DNA from: Impatiens glandulifera
Lineage: Eukaryota; Streptophyta; Magnoliopsida; Ericales; Balsaminaceae
Reading direction: 5' to 3'
Length of the DNA: 64,000 nt
Assembly: GCF_907164915.1 (NCBI RefSeq)
Contig: NC_061867.1
Span: forward strand, 34,221,751-34,285,750
This document shows, piece by piece, positions 1 through 10,780 of this stretch. Within the stretch, counting starts at the first letter, position 1, and the number at the start of each line of letters is the position of its first letter. The translations under genes were made by a program, and so were the position numbers. Below the pieces are notes generated by a model. The model was not told the origin of the DNA and ran no database searches. It saw nothing but the letters and a program-made list of their open reading frames with translations.

Positions 1-735
1 GGTGTTTTATCGCATCTAGGGTAACGACGTTAAAGCACGTATTAGTTGTTGTTCTGACTCACAAACGTGCATCTCCTCCATTGCAGGGGGCAACGTGGAT
101 ATCTCTCGTGTGTTGCATAAGCTCTCAACGTTTTTCTAATGGTTGTAAGGTCTTTTGCAATGAATCCTCCTAATTTCGACTACAACAGATCAATCTTCGT
201 TTTCAGCCTAAGGGCTTGTTTGAAATTGTTTTTTCTTTCATCCCTTTGGCTATATTTTTAAACTACAAAATATACAAATATTTTTAATAAATATGAAACT
301 TATTTTCAAATTTATTTCATTTATTTAATATTTTTGGGGTTTAATAAATAATTTATTTGGAATACAATTGATACAATATTTATCCTAAATTATTTATTAT
401 AATCCCTTTGATTTTATTAAAATTAATTTGAGATAAAAAGTGTACAACATTTATCCAAATTATTTTTTTTAAATATTTTTTATCCATTATTTTAATTATT
501 CAGGAATTAATTATTACTATAATTAATCCCACTTAATTAGTTAATCATACTTTTGGTCTTAATTATAATTATTAGTTTTATTTTTAATGGAAATAATTTA
601 TAAATTTGGTCAATGAGATTTTAGTGTTTTTAAGCTAGGATCGAGAGATCCGACCGAGAGTCCTAACCCTAGGACCGAAAGTCCTAACTTTAGGAAATTT
701 ATGTAATGAACTTTCATTAGTGCCAAATTTATGAT
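1..735 (-). mobile_element. Inverted partial LTR of a Tat-type Gypsy element
   Basis: AT-rich, with no coding frame. Read on the minus strand, about 190-620 resembles the plus-strand LTR at 3829-4270: both run through a poly-A/T stretch into a purine-rich piece and then 'caatttcaaa' followed by an 'ccct' motif. I therefore read it as a piece of the same LTR family in opposite orientation. Positions 640-700 hold short CGGTCCT-like repeats, also seen at 59740-60060. The left end is cut by the window edge. Homology was judged by eye, so boundaries are approximate. Confidence 0.4.
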
Positions 736-768
736 AACATGAAGCATACACTAGACTCGCTCCTCTAC

Positions 769-1622
769 AACATTACATCCCGTTGGCCCTTTTCTACCTG
801 GGGCATCGACGTAATTGGGAAAATCTATCCCTATACGTCAAACGGTCATGAGTTCATACTCGTCGCCATCAACTACATCACCATATAGGTTGAAGCAACT
901 TCATACAAGGTCTTGAAATCATCTTAAGTGGAAAAGTTCATCCGAACTAGCATCATCACTAGATAAGGAGTTCATCACGCCCTGATTTATAACAATGGTC
1001 AACACTTCTAAGGAAAAAAGTGTTACAATTTCTCGACGAGTTCAAGATCAAGCATCACAAATCATTGCCCTATAGACCTCAACCTAATGGTGTAGTCAAA
1101 ATGGAAAACAAAAACGTGATTAGGATCATCAAGAAGATGACCAACACATATAAGGACTAACATGAGAAACTACTATATGACTTATCGGGATATCGTACAA
1201 CCACTCGAACCTCAACGGATGAAACTTCATATTCTCTATTTTATGGCATGGACGACGTAAAATCTATTGAAATCGAGATTCCAACTCTAAGAATACTCTT
1301 AGAGAGTCATGTCATAGAAGAAGACTAAATCAAATCTCGATATGACCAACTAACGTTAATGGAGGATAGGAGGTTAAACATTTTGTGTAAAACCCAAGAT
1401 TACCAAAAACGCATGTTATACATCTTCATTAGAAAGGTTAAACCTAGAAAACTCAAACGAACTCGGGAACTCCTAAACCCCATAGGCAAGTTTCGACCCC
1501 AATGGGAAAGACCCTTCCTATTCAAGAAAATCTTCTTTAGAAAAGTTGTCCGGCTATCTAACCTAGAATGCGAAGAGTTTATTGCGCCCATCAATCTCGA
1601 TGCGCTCAAAGATATTTTTTTA
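769..1622 (+). pseudogene. Ty3/Gypsy Tat-lineage integrase remnant
   Basis: Broken translation of an integrase core and C-terminal domain. Readable pieces are WGIDVIGKIYP and HEFILVAINY near the first catalytic Asp region, a degenerate YRPQPNG block near 1070-1090, a YSLFYGMD block near 1230, and GKFRPQW near 1485 in the C-terminal tail. These follow the order of plant Tat/Retand integrases. Several in-frame stops and at least one frameshift interrupt it; the longest open stretch is the tail at 1359-1625. The enzyme would insert element cDNA into chromosomes, but this copy is dead. Confidence 0.75.
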
Positions 1623-1625
1623 TAA

Positions 1626-2990
1626 TATCAAGCATGCGCAAAATCGTTTAAAGATCGACCTCAAAAGAGGCTTATCTCAACAGAATCAAATCACAAGGTT
1701 TGTATAACTTTCAACATGCATAGATGATTCATGTCCGAACTACGGAGGCCTAATTCTTCTTTATGCATAAAAATAAAAGATATAAGATACGTAGGCAACC
1801 TGCATGTTTACATGCCCCGTCTCACTTATATAAATAAAACCCCCAGTCCCTCCTCAAGAGTGAAAGAAAATCATTTGAGAAATGAAGAAAACATTGAAAT
1901 TATTCTAGAGCCGATGTTTCAGATTTTAGGAAAGAAGTAGGGACAAAGCCAAGAGAATCACTTCCTTTTCAGTGATATTCTCGGCAATAAAATGAGGATT
2001 TCACAATAAACATGATTCAAGAGATATCGTTCATAAGCTATTTTCGTTTGCAGACGATTATCTTAAGAGACACCTTCCATCGAAGGTTTTTAATGAAAAA
2101 AACTGAACAAACCGAATAAAAGCAAGGCCCATATCCCCAAATTGAGAAAGGACGCCTCATTGTTTTGGGGAGAAAAAGATAAAAAAATGATAATTCCAAA
2201 AAGAGAACCAACATAAACTACGAAAATCTCTAAAAAAATTGAAAAATGTTCGTGTGTCAGTTGAGTTATTAAAATAACCATTCATGTTCACTCATACTCT
2301 AGTCTTGATTGTTACGGCAAGAATAGAATGTACTATTTCTATAGATACACCCCATGAACGAAAAAAGAAAACGGCTCAAGTGGTTGAGGTATTGAAATTA
2401 CCATTTATTCCCTACCCAAGATATAAATCTTGATTGCAATTGCAAGGATGTACCGATTCTGTTAGATATACTTGCGATTCAACAAAATAAAAAAAAAGAG
2501 AGAAAATGGAAAATGAAATCCCAAAGAAGAAATTTAATAAAAACTCTCTCAAATGTTTTTGCTATGAGAAAGACATTCAAGGAATGAGGTTCAGGGCTGA
2601 GAAACCAAAAATAAGTTGCACACTTTTATCAAAAGGCCAAGATGTTGACTGCCTTCCTCAAGGTTATAATCATGGATAATCATTTGTACATGAGATCGAA
2701 TTTATATTTGATATCTCGAAAGTTGGGGAAAAAGAAATCTTATTCCTTTATGAAAGTAAAATCATCACAAATAACGAAAAAGATGTTCAAAACATAGCGC
2801 CTAATACGTTTCGAATCCGAAAACGTCATGATTTAATTTAAAGGATCAAAGTTCATTCCATTCTCAAAATAAAACAGATAAACTAAGACACACTCTGGGA
2901 AATATGTTTTTTTCTTAAAACTTGAGTCATCTATCCATAAACAAATATCGAAACCATCAACCGACGGATTTCAACTAGCTGCGGAGGATA
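1626..2990 (+). other. 3' non-coding region of the Tat-type Gypsy element
   Basis: No convincing coding frame. Around 1735-1815 a block with 'gaactacg' and 'gatacgtaggcaacctgc' resembles the conserved non-coding stretch that follows integrase in plant Tat elements. About 95 bp at 2255-2350 recurs in diverged form at 2380-2472 (both contain 'cttgattg' followed by a gatgtac/aatgtac-like block and end in 'agatacac/agatatac'), so it is a local duplication. Tat elements are known for long 3' untranslated regions, which fits the distance to the PPT. Confidence 0.45.
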
Positions 2991-2994
2991 TTTT

Positions 2995-3600
2995 GAAAAG
3001 AAAAATGTTATTTGTTTATAGGTACGTGAGAGCTTTCATAAATGATCCCGTTCTAAACCCTATTTGTTGATAGGTACGTGAGATCGTTTGTGCACGATCC
3101 CGTTATAAACCCTAATTGTAGTTAGGTATCTAAAACCATATTTGTTGATAAGTGCGATAGATCGTTTTTATAAAATTCCACTAATTGGTCTAATTTTAGT
3201 TAGGTATCTAACCTTATATGATGATAGGTACGAGAGATCGTTCGTACACGATCCCTTTCCAAACTCTACTTATAGTTAGGTATCCAAAACACTATTTATT
3301 GATAGCTACGTGAGATCGTTCGTACACAATCCCACCCTAAACACTAATTATAGTTAGATATTTAAACCATATATGTTGATATGTACAAATGATCGTTCGT
3401 ACAAGATCCCTTTCCAACCCCTAATTTTAATTAGGTATCCAAAACCCTATTTGTTGATAGGTATGTGAGATCGTTCATATACGATCCCGTTCCAAACCCT
3501 AATTAAAGTTAGGTATCTAAACCCTATTAAGTTCGTGAGATCGTTCATACATGATCATGTTTTTAACCCTAATTGTAGTTAGGTATCCAAAACCCTATTA
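2995..3600. repeat. 77-bp tandem repeat, about 7-8 diverged units
   Basis: A unit containing 'gataggtacgtgagatcgtt', 'acgatccc' and 'aaaccctaattgtagttag' recurs at about 3070, 3147, 3223, 3301, 3378, 3456 and 3528, giving a period near 77 bp. Each unit has a GATCGTTCGTAC..GATC segment with weak dyad symmetry. The array lies between the integrase remnant and the PPT of the Gypsy element, where Tat-clade elements often carry tandem repeats. Confidence 0.85.
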
Positions 3601-3815
3601 GAATAAACAGCAAAGAAAGGATTTCCTAAAGCGACGCTTGGAAGCACCTCGACGAATGCTACGTATATGATCAACAGGTCTCTCCATTCTCTACACACTA
3701 CATGTATCATCTTTCCTAAACTTCCTCATTATTAAGTGGACAAGTTAACTTAGTGTTAGATGTCATGCTCCAGTCAAAGTTTTCAAAACTAGTTTGTTGT
3801 ATTCAAACTTGATTC

Positions 3816-3823
3816 GAGAGGGG
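3816..3823 (+). promoter_or_regulatory. Polypurine tract (PPT) of the Tat-type element
   Basis: GAGAGGGG lies six bases before a TGTA LTR start, the usual place for the plus-strand primer of an LTR retrotransposon. Confidence 0.5.
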
Positions 3824-3828
3824 TACTC

Positions 3829-4300
3829 TGTAAGCACTCAAAATCAACCCTCCAATTTATAATATTAAAATAATTATTTTAAATAAATAAGATCAAAATA
3901 ATTAACCCCATGGACAAAAATCTATTTAAAGCAATTAATTAATATTAATTATTGTGCTAATTAATCAAAATTAATTTAGGGTTAAGGCCAATATAAAAAA
4001 TAAAATTATCTGGGATAAATCTTATATCCATTTTATTTTAAGATAATTTTAGAAAAATTAAAGGGACAAAACTATATAATTTAGACTGATTTGTTGTATC
4101 CATTTTATCTAAAATAAATTTTTATTTAACCTAGAAATATACAAAAAAAAATAATATAATTTGGTAAACTATTTGCCATATTTATTTTAATATTTTGTGT
4201 ATTTAAAAAGATTAAAATTAAACTCAAAATGGTAAAAGAAAAATCAATTTCAAATAAACCCTGGATTATTTAATAAAAATAAATAACAGTAATCTAGTGC
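3829..4300 (+). mobile_element. Truncated 3' LTR of the Tat-type Gypsy element
   Basis: It starts TGTAAGCACTCAAAATCAACC-like after the PPT, close to the common Tat LTR start (TGTAGACACCCAAAATTGACC-like). AT-rich with no ORF. It ends near 4300-4335, where the minus-strand Copia integrase sequence of K1 begins, so one of the two elements cut the other there. The exact breakpoint is not visible. Confidence 0.5.
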
Positions 4301-4334
4301 AGCCGAAACCCGAAGGATTCTCTTTAGTAGGAAT

Positions 4335-4884
4335 CATGAGGCACGCCTAATTTAGCTAGCATGGATCTCGCTGCTTCCTTCAGAGTCCTCACTCTTCTCT
4401 CAGTAATGCCGTTTTGCTGTGGAGTTTTGGCACTAGACAACTCGTGCCTAATACTGGTTTCCTCGAGACAAGATGTTAGGTATCTGTTTGTGAACTCAGT
4501 TCCCTAGTCACTTCTAATGCATTCAATATTCAAAGATTTCTGATTCTGAACTCTTTTAAATATTCTAATCAAGTTTTCAGCAGTTTTACCCTTTGATGGT
4601 AAAAATGCAACCCATGTAAATCGAGAAAAATCATCAATAACAATTAGGGCAAACCTCATTCCTCCTAGACTCTTTATAGGAATTGGACCAAACAGATCCA
4701 TATGCAACAGTTCTAGGCAACGGATGGATTGAGATTTCCCTTTACTTTTGAACGATGATCTGCCTTGTTTGCCTAACTGGCAAGCAGAACACACCTTGTC
4801 CTTAGAAAATTGCAATTTAGGTAATCCAATAACTAAGTTGTTTGAACAAATGTTATTAATGGTTTTGAAATTCAAATGGTTCAA
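4335..4884 (-). pseudogene. K1 GAG-pre-integrase and integrase core, truncated
   Basis: The first part has the CSACQLGKQ zinc-binding stretch and LELLHMDLFGPIP with the first catalytic Asp. It continues through DDFSRFTWV and an IRSD block with the second Asp. A stop follows at about 4505; on the far side TPQQNGITERR with the catalytic Glu is still readable, then EAARSMLAKLGVP before homology ends. This is the Ty1/copia order. The copy is inactive through the stop and the loss of everything downstream. Confidence 0.85.
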
Positions 4885-4991
4885 CCTTTTATGTCATAAC
4901 CATTTCTGTTCATTCTTGGCAATCATGCACATAGGATCACAAGATTCTTTTTGCCAATTCATTTTATATGAGTTTCCTACTCTACTACCAG

Positions 4992-5300
4992 TTAACAAAG
5001 TATTTCCATCTTGTCCTTAACCAGACATGCATGAGTTTGAAAATCAACTGACAAACCATTATCACATAACTGACTGATACTAATCAAGTTATAGCACAGA
5101 TTGTCTACAAGTAACACATCATTAATGGTTAAGTTACCATGGATAATCTTACCCTTACCCATGGTCTTACCCTTCTTGTTGTCACCAAAGGTAATCTTAG
5201 GTCCAGAGCAATCTGCTATATCAGTAAGAAGCCGTCTGTTTCCTGTCATATGCCTGGAACAACCGCTATCAAGATACCATACAGATTCCTCCAGCCCATC
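4992..5300 (-). pseudogene. K1 protease-region remnant
   Basis: A WYLDSGCSRHMTG motif is readable around 5240-5280 (the D-S-G catalytic triplet of Copia aspartic proteases), followed by a stretch ending LCYNLISISQLCDNGL, the usual sequence between protease and GAG-pre-integrase. The protease would process the Gag-Pol polyprotein. A frame break separates it from the integrase part. Confidence 0.75.
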
Positions 5301-5579
5301 GTTTATTTGTACCTACACAAAGAAATATTTACAATCTTTTGGTACCCACTTTTAATTGGGTCCTCGGTCAATCAGTCCCTTAGGAATCTATATTTGACAT
5401 ATTCTAATGGATTTCCCATATTGCGTTGTGATTAATGCGTATGATTTTGACTTAGTAGACGACTTTCTGCTAGCCATTGATCCCTTAGCTTTTGAAGACG
5501 ATTTTCTCTTAAAACTCCTTGACTTTGAGTCAGAATTTAGATTTCCAGACTTGCTGGCTTCTTTTAACTTATTTTTGAG
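5301..5579 (-). pseudogene. K1 linker between gag and protease
   Basis: Translates in pieces to the lysine-rich FKRKSS..-like and WIPKGLIDRGP-like stretch also readable at 33000-33300 and 36360-36590. Stops and a shift interrupt it. Confidence 0.6.
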
Positions 5580-6533
5580 TCAACTAACAGTCGGCGGAAC
5601 ATAAGTTATTTCGTTTTTGAAAGCTACTTCTTCGTGAATAAGATCAGATTCACTATCAGTCACACTCTCTTTATCAAAACTTATTGGCTTAAGCTTGTCA
5701 TTTGCTGAGTTTGACTTTTTGCAGGACAGGTTAGGGTCATTGCTGTCAAATCCTAGACCGGATCTAGATACAGCAGGTTTTAACATACTGATATGATGTT
5801 TGACAGCATCTCCGGACCTTGTCCAAGCACTAACTACATAGTTTAGCATTTTGTTTTCAGTAGAAAGAGTTTGAATCTGTTCTTTGAACATTTCATTTTC
5901 TGATAAAATATCTACTTCTTTCTTTTCAAAAATATTTGTTTCAGAAACTTTATGAGAGGGAGAAGTGTTTGATTCATATTTCACTTTCATCTCATAAAAC
6001 GAATCTGATAACTTTTTGTACTCAATGGTCATTTCATTGAGTGCATTAGTTAACTCTTCATTGGTAAATTCTGGTGTAGAGACAAAATTTACCTTGGATT
6101 GGTCATCTACAATCAAGCATGTAACGGCTTCAGTGTCTCTTTCAACAGGAGACTCCTCTGAATCGCTATCAGCCCATTTGGATTTGTTTTCAACACACAT
6201 GAAAACTTTCTGATCCTTCTTTGCTTGAACGTTTCTACCATAGATCTGAGTAAGCTTATCGCATATTTTTTTAGTAGAGGAACATGACTTGATTTCATAG
6301 AATACGTTCATGTTGATCGATTGATACAGAATGTTCCTAGTAACATTATCTAGGTTATTGGTCATCTTGTCTTCAGCAGTCCATTCACTTTTTGGCTTCG
6401 AAATCTTTATGGGGTCATCAGTAATGACACTCCACATATCACAATCAAGAGCAGCCAAGTGAGCTTGCATTCTCATCGTCCAATATTCACAGTTGTCTCT
6501 TGACAGAATAGGGATCTCGTTGATGATAGACAT
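5580..6533 (-). pseudogene. K1 gag with internal deletion
   Basis: 317 open codons. The N-terminal half is a UBN2/DUF4219-like Copia gag (FSRENY-type start, MWSVIT, LDNVTRNILYQSI, then KLTQIYG). The next block, present in K4 as KENKITAATHQFDNFKMRTG through the CX2CX4HX4C zinc knuckle, is missing: the frame jumps from KLTQIYGRN straight to an acidic NKSKWADSDSEES segment. The C-terminal part is a coiled-coil-like, Ser/Lys-rich region ending YVPPTVS. Gag would form the virus-like particle. This one lacks its nucleic-acid-binding knuckle yet kept its frame. Confidence 0.8.
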
Positions 6534-6567
6534 GATTCAGGTTCTGAAAACTTGAGAATAGAAACAG

Positions 6568-6582
6568 AACTCTGATACTAAT
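6568..6582 (-). promoter_or_regulatory. K1 primer-binding site, degenerate tRNA-iMet type
   Basis: The minus strand reads TAGTATCAGAG directly after the LTR end, close to the plant initiator-Met PBS TGGTATCAGAG. Confidence 0.65.
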
Positions 6583-7439
6583 TGATAGGATCAGATTAAT
6601 CAATAGAGACAGGGGTCTGACGATTGATGAAGCCTTAGGAAAAACGGTTTGAAAGAAATCTTTTTAGGGATTTAATTCACTTTCTATTCTACGCAAACCC
6701 TTGTAAACACTTGAAACAGAATCAAGTGCGGAAATGTTTACTTAGGTTTGAAGCTTAGGATCAAGAATGAAAAGATCACAGAAAGGAACAACACAGTAGT
6801 TTGTTTATGGATGTTCTGAGCAAACTCTCCTACGTCACCCCTTCTTCCAACCACCGGAAGGATTCACTATAATATGTTTCGAATCAAATATAGTTTGCAC
6901 GAATAGCTCACTATTGAACAGAACAGACTCTGTTCAACTTACAATATGATGAAGAATATCACTCAGCTAAAACGATGCTTTTGATTCTAACTCTCTCTTG
7001 ATTAACACACAGTACAGCAAGAAAGCAGCTAACAACTTGAATATTCAAAGGCTTGATTTCTTAGTAATTCTAGAGATTGTTCGGCTTGTTCACTCAAAGT
7101 TCTAGAGATTCGTCCGTTGTCCTTGAGATTCTTTAAATAAGGAACATGTACAAACAGTCGAATCTTCATAATGACACGTGGCGAGCTTCCATTGGAATGC
7201 CTCCATAGTACACAGCACACTCTGAATACAAGGATCGTGGCCGTACACAACAGGTAGTATGCCGAATATTCTTCAGGGATGTACCTACAAAACAAGTAAT
7301 TTGAAGGATATTCGCTTACGTGACATTGGTTGATTGGTTGCAGTTAGCTGTCGTACTGATCTTCACTAGAAAGTTGAGTAGGAGTAGCGTACATCTACAA
7401 AACGTGGGTAGGCGGGTGCTAGCTTCAAGAAACTACTTA

Positions 7440-8450
7440 AGCATGACCTTAGACATATTTCAATTAGACATCCTCGTCTAATGAAATCAAACGTCCCCGT
7501 CTAATAACAGAATCCATTAGACCACATGGTCTAATGGGATTAGACTCAACGTCTAATTACAATCACTTCAGACTAGTCTGAAGGAGTTAGACTGCACGTC
7601 TAACTTTTACCAGTTAGACTGCACGTCTAACTTTCACCAGTTAGACTGCACATCTAACTTTCACATTCCATTAGACTCAACGTTTAATTACAATCACTTC
7701 AGACTAATCTGGAGGAGTTAGACTGCACGTCTAACTTTCACAAGTTAGACTGCACGTCTAACTCTTTCCATTAGACTGCACGTCTAATTACGAGTCCCCT
7801 CAAACTAATCTGAAGGAGTTAGACTGCACGTCTAACTTTCTCTTTCCATTAGACTCAACGTCTAATTACAATCACTTCAGACTAATCTGAAAGGAGTTAG
7901 ACTGCACGTCTAACTTTCACCAGTTAGACTGCACGTCTAACTCTTTCCATTAGACTGCACGTCTAACTCCACGAGTTAGACTGCACGTCTAATTATGAGT
8001 CGTTTTAGACTAATCTGAAGGAGTTATACTGCATGTCTAACTTTCTCCTTCGATTAGACTGCATGTCTAACACCGTTTAGTTAGACAACACGTCTAGCTA
8101 TCTCCAGTTAGACTGCACGTCTAACTTTAACCAGTTAGACTGCACGTCTAACATCGCTTAGTTAGAATACACGTCTAACTATCTCCATTTAGACTGCACG
8201 TCTAACTTTAACTAGTTAGACTGCACGTCTAACACCGCTTAATTAGAATACACGTCTAACTATCTCCATTTAGACTGCACGTCTAACTTTAACTAGTTAG
8301 ACTGCACGTCTAACACCGCTTAATTAGACTGCACGTCTAACTATCTCCAGATAGACTGCACGTCGAGCTTTAACCAGTTAGACTGCACGCCTAACACTAC
8401 TTAGTTAGACTGCACGTCTTACTATCTCCAGTTAGATTGCACATCTAACT
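7440..8450. repeat. Palindromic minisatellite in the K1 LTR (TTAGACtgcaCGTCTAA)
   Basis: About a kilobase of short units built on the dyad TTAGACTGCACGTCTAA, spaced by short variable linkers (ctttcacca, ctatctcca, caccgctta). A second dyad, CTTCAGACTAATCTGAAG, is interspersed at 7565, 7700, 7800, 7880 and 8005. Each unit could fold into a small hairpin. The array is in U3, upstream of the TATA-like box. Confidence 0.95.
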
Positions 8451-8460
8451 CTGTGCATTT

Positions 8461-8960
8461 TGTCACAGCCTAATCTTCCTAGCCCAGGAAGAGGAGGCTT
8501 AAGGAGAATGTCACGAACCAATATTCCTGGCCCAAGAAGAGGAGGAGGCTTAAGCCCGCTTAAGCCCAACGCAAGGAATATTTTAGCTGGAAGGCAGGTG
8601 CTTGATTGACGCATCACTAATTGATACTTAAAAGAAATGTCCTTGATTAGTCCATCATTGATTGGCAATTAGAAGGAATCTCTAAATTAGTGCATCACTG
8701 ATTGACACTTATAAGGACTGTCCTAAATTAGTGTGTCATTAATGTAATAGCTAGAACTCTGAGGTATTACATTGTAAATCACCAAGTATTCGAGTAATAT
8801 AATACTATTCTTTGTAAGAGTTACTCTCTCTCTAGAATTTTTGTGTCAATTCTATTAAACGCCGAGTGTTGCGTCGAGTAAGTCTGACTAGTTACTCGTT
8901 CTTGCGAAGATCGTAACTAGTGCCGCACGAATCGTCAGTGAAAAGACTGAGCCCGTGACA
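8461..8960 (+). mobile_element. G2 5' LTR, TATA region deleted
   Basis: 500 bp, starting TGTCACAGCC and ending GCCCGTGACA. Compared with the 3' LTR it lacks 16 bp near 8755; that stretch of the 3' LTR contains TATAAATACC. The promoter of this copy is therefore probably damaged. Confidence 0.92.
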
Positions 8961-8962
8961 AT

Positions 8963-8974
8963 TGGTATCAGAGC
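8963..8974 (+). promoter_or_regulatory. G2 primer-binding site (tRNA-iMet)
   Basis: TGGTATCAGAGC, two bases after the 5' LTR: the canonical plant initiator-Met PBS, undamaged. Confidence 0.95.
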
Positions 8975-9051
8975 TGAAATAACGAAGATATCAGAAGAAA
9001 ATTCAAAAGTTGTGGACGAAGTAGAGAATTTTCCCCACGGGACCGGAGAAG

Positions 9052-9595
9052 ATGGTAGGAACTCTCGCAAAGTTCAGGCAGGAGGAACCAAAGCTACCAA
9101 AGAAAGATAAAGATCAAGAGACGATATCATTGACATCATCGCCGGGTTGGAAAAGATAGAACTCACCGTGGCGTACGGACAAGATAATGACGGGGACCTA
9201 GAGGAACACATTGCCGAGCTTGAGAAGGAGAGAGACGAGCTCCGAGGAGGAATGCAAGGTGCCTAAATGAAGGCTTGTCCAAATGTCAAGAGCAATCTCA
9301 GATCGTGGAGCAGACCCTCCTTGGCAAAATCTGTACCTTGACGGAGAAACTCGAGGTAATGACTTCTAAGTTACAAGCTACCGAACAGGATGTGGAGTTA
9401 CTCAAGAAGGCGGTGGCGTAAGAGTGCGGGCGCGCACCTGTAGGAGTCACCAATCCGATAAGGATAGACGTTCCAAGGCCTAAAGCGTATTTAGGCGAGA
9501 GGAATGCAAAAGAGATCGACAACTTCCTATGGAGTCTGGACCAGTATTTCAAAGCACTCGGCCTAGTAGAAGAGGCGAGAAAGATAGATAATGCC
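9052..9595 (+). pseudogene. G2 gag 5' part, frame-broken
   Basis: A Met at 9052 opens a short lysine-rich frame that breaks soon after. The main gag frame is open from just after a TAA at 9419-9421, and from about 9440 it reads as typical Gypsy gag (PRPKAYLGERNAKEIDNFLW, then YFKALGL). The true gag start must lie upstream of 9421, so at least two lesions separate it from the intact part. Confidence 0.7.
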
Positions 9596-10780
9596 ATGAC
9601 ATACCTGGAAGACACTGCGATGCCGTGGTGGAGGCGAAGGAGTAGCGATATTGAAAAAGGTACGTGTTCTATCAATACCTGGGGTGAATTCAAAGAGGAA
9701 CTCAAGAGACTGTTCTATCCTGAAAACGCTATTCGAGAAGCAAGGGCCAAGTTGCGGCGACTCTCACAAAGAGGGAGTATCAAGGAGTATGTCAAGGAGT
9801 TCATCGCTACTCTCCTTGAGATCCCTAACTACTCATACGACGAAGCCTTGTTTTCCTTCACTGATGGTCTACAAATGTGGGCGAAGTTGGAATTGGAACG
9901 ACGTAGTGTCCAAGATCTAAGCTCCGCAATTGCCGTGGCTGAATCTCTTATCGAGATGAGAAGGCAAGAGAAACCAAAGTCGACCTATGAGAGGAATGAC
10001 AATGGGGAAAATGGTGGAGACCATCTCCATAACAATGAAGACCCAGTTAAGTTTATCAAATCCAATGGTAAAGGAGAACGGGACGAGAAACGTGGAGAGA
10101 AACCCCGGATAAAGTGTTTCTTTTGTGAAGGGCCGCACAAAGCAAGAGAGTGCCCAATGAAGAACAAACTATCAACATTGATAGAGGAGCAAGAACGCCT
10201 TCACGATGAAGCTCGATTGGGGTCGTTAAACCTACTTAGTGCTGTTACAGCAAAGTTTGATAAGTCAAAGTCCGGGAAGAAAGGACGACTATTTGTGGAA
10301 ACTAGAGTAAGAAACCACATGGTTAAAGCTTTGTTGGATACGGGAGCCAACAACAATTTTCTAGAGGTAAAAGAGGCGGGAAGACTGGGGATTAAGTACA
10401 CTAAAGAGAAAGGGTGGCTTAAAACAGTCAACTCGGCACCAAGTGCGACTTATGGAGTTGCTCGTAATGTAAATATCAACTTGGGGGAGTGGACCGGCAT
10501 TCTGGATTTCTCCATTATCGACATGGATGACTACAAAATGGTTCTCGGCATAGAGTTCCTAGACAAGATAAATGCCATCCTACTCCCTTCTGCCAATATG
10601 ATGTACATTCTAGAGCAAGGTAATTCTCGAACAATACCTTTAACAAGAGAGGGCAAGAGAGAAACTAGGCACCTATCTGCCATGCAACTCTCAAAAGGTG
10701 CGGAGGACACCTACCCATCATCTTTTGTCGCTGTGAAAGAAGATGAGAAAACTGCGTCTAAAAAGAATATACATCCATAA
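9596..10780 (+). CDS. G2 gag-protease, 394 codons open
   Basis: Residues about 1-120: Retrotrans_gag domain (WWRRR, then FKEELKRLFYPEN and LRRLSQRGSIKEYV). Residue about 180: CFFCEGPHKAREC zinc knuckle (CX2CX3HX4C), as in many plant chromoviral gags. Residues about 240-330: retropepsin-like domain with LLDTGANNNFL (catalytic D-T-G) and MVLGIEFLDKI. Gag packages element RNA and the protease matures it. The first Met used here is internal to the real frame, which is open upstream to 9422. A single TAA at 10778 ends it; the same frame continues beyond. This open frame is long for an element that has lost its polymerase. Confidence 0.85.
   Translation: MTYLEDTAMPWWRRRSSDIEKGTCSINTWGEFKEELKRLFYPENAIREARAKLRRLSQRGSIKEYVKEFIATLLEIPNYSYDEALFSFTDGLQMWAKLELERRSVQDLSSAIAVAESLIEMRRQEKPKSTYERNDNGENGGDHLHNNEDPVKFIKSNGKGERDEKRGEKPRIKCFFCEGPHKARECPMKNKLSTLIEEQERLHDEARLGSLNLLSAVTAKFDKSKSGKKGRLFVETRVRNHMVKALLDTGANNNFLEVKEAGRLGIKYTKEKGWLKTVNSAPSATYGVARNVNINLGEWTGILDFSIIDMDDYKMVLGIEFLDKINAILLPSANMMYILEQGNSRTIPLTREGKRETRHLSAMQLSKGAEDTYPSSFVAVKEDEKTASKKNIHP

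Noticed and set aside
2340..2480. 'cggctcaagtggttgagg' looks like a tRNA A box (SINE or tRNA).
   Set aside because: No B box at the right distance and no cloverleaf could be drawn; it is better explained as one half of a local duplication.
2995..3600. 'aaaccctaa' in each unit suggests telomeric repeat.
   Set aside because: There is only one such phrase per 77-bp unit and no tandem CCCTAAA run; it is a retrotransposon-linked repeat.
7440..8450. Palindromic repeats with short spacers look like a CRISPR array at first sight.
   Set aside because: Spacers are short, similar to one another and not unique; the array lies inside a plant retrotransposon LTR and no cas gene is near. The same holds for the other five arrays.
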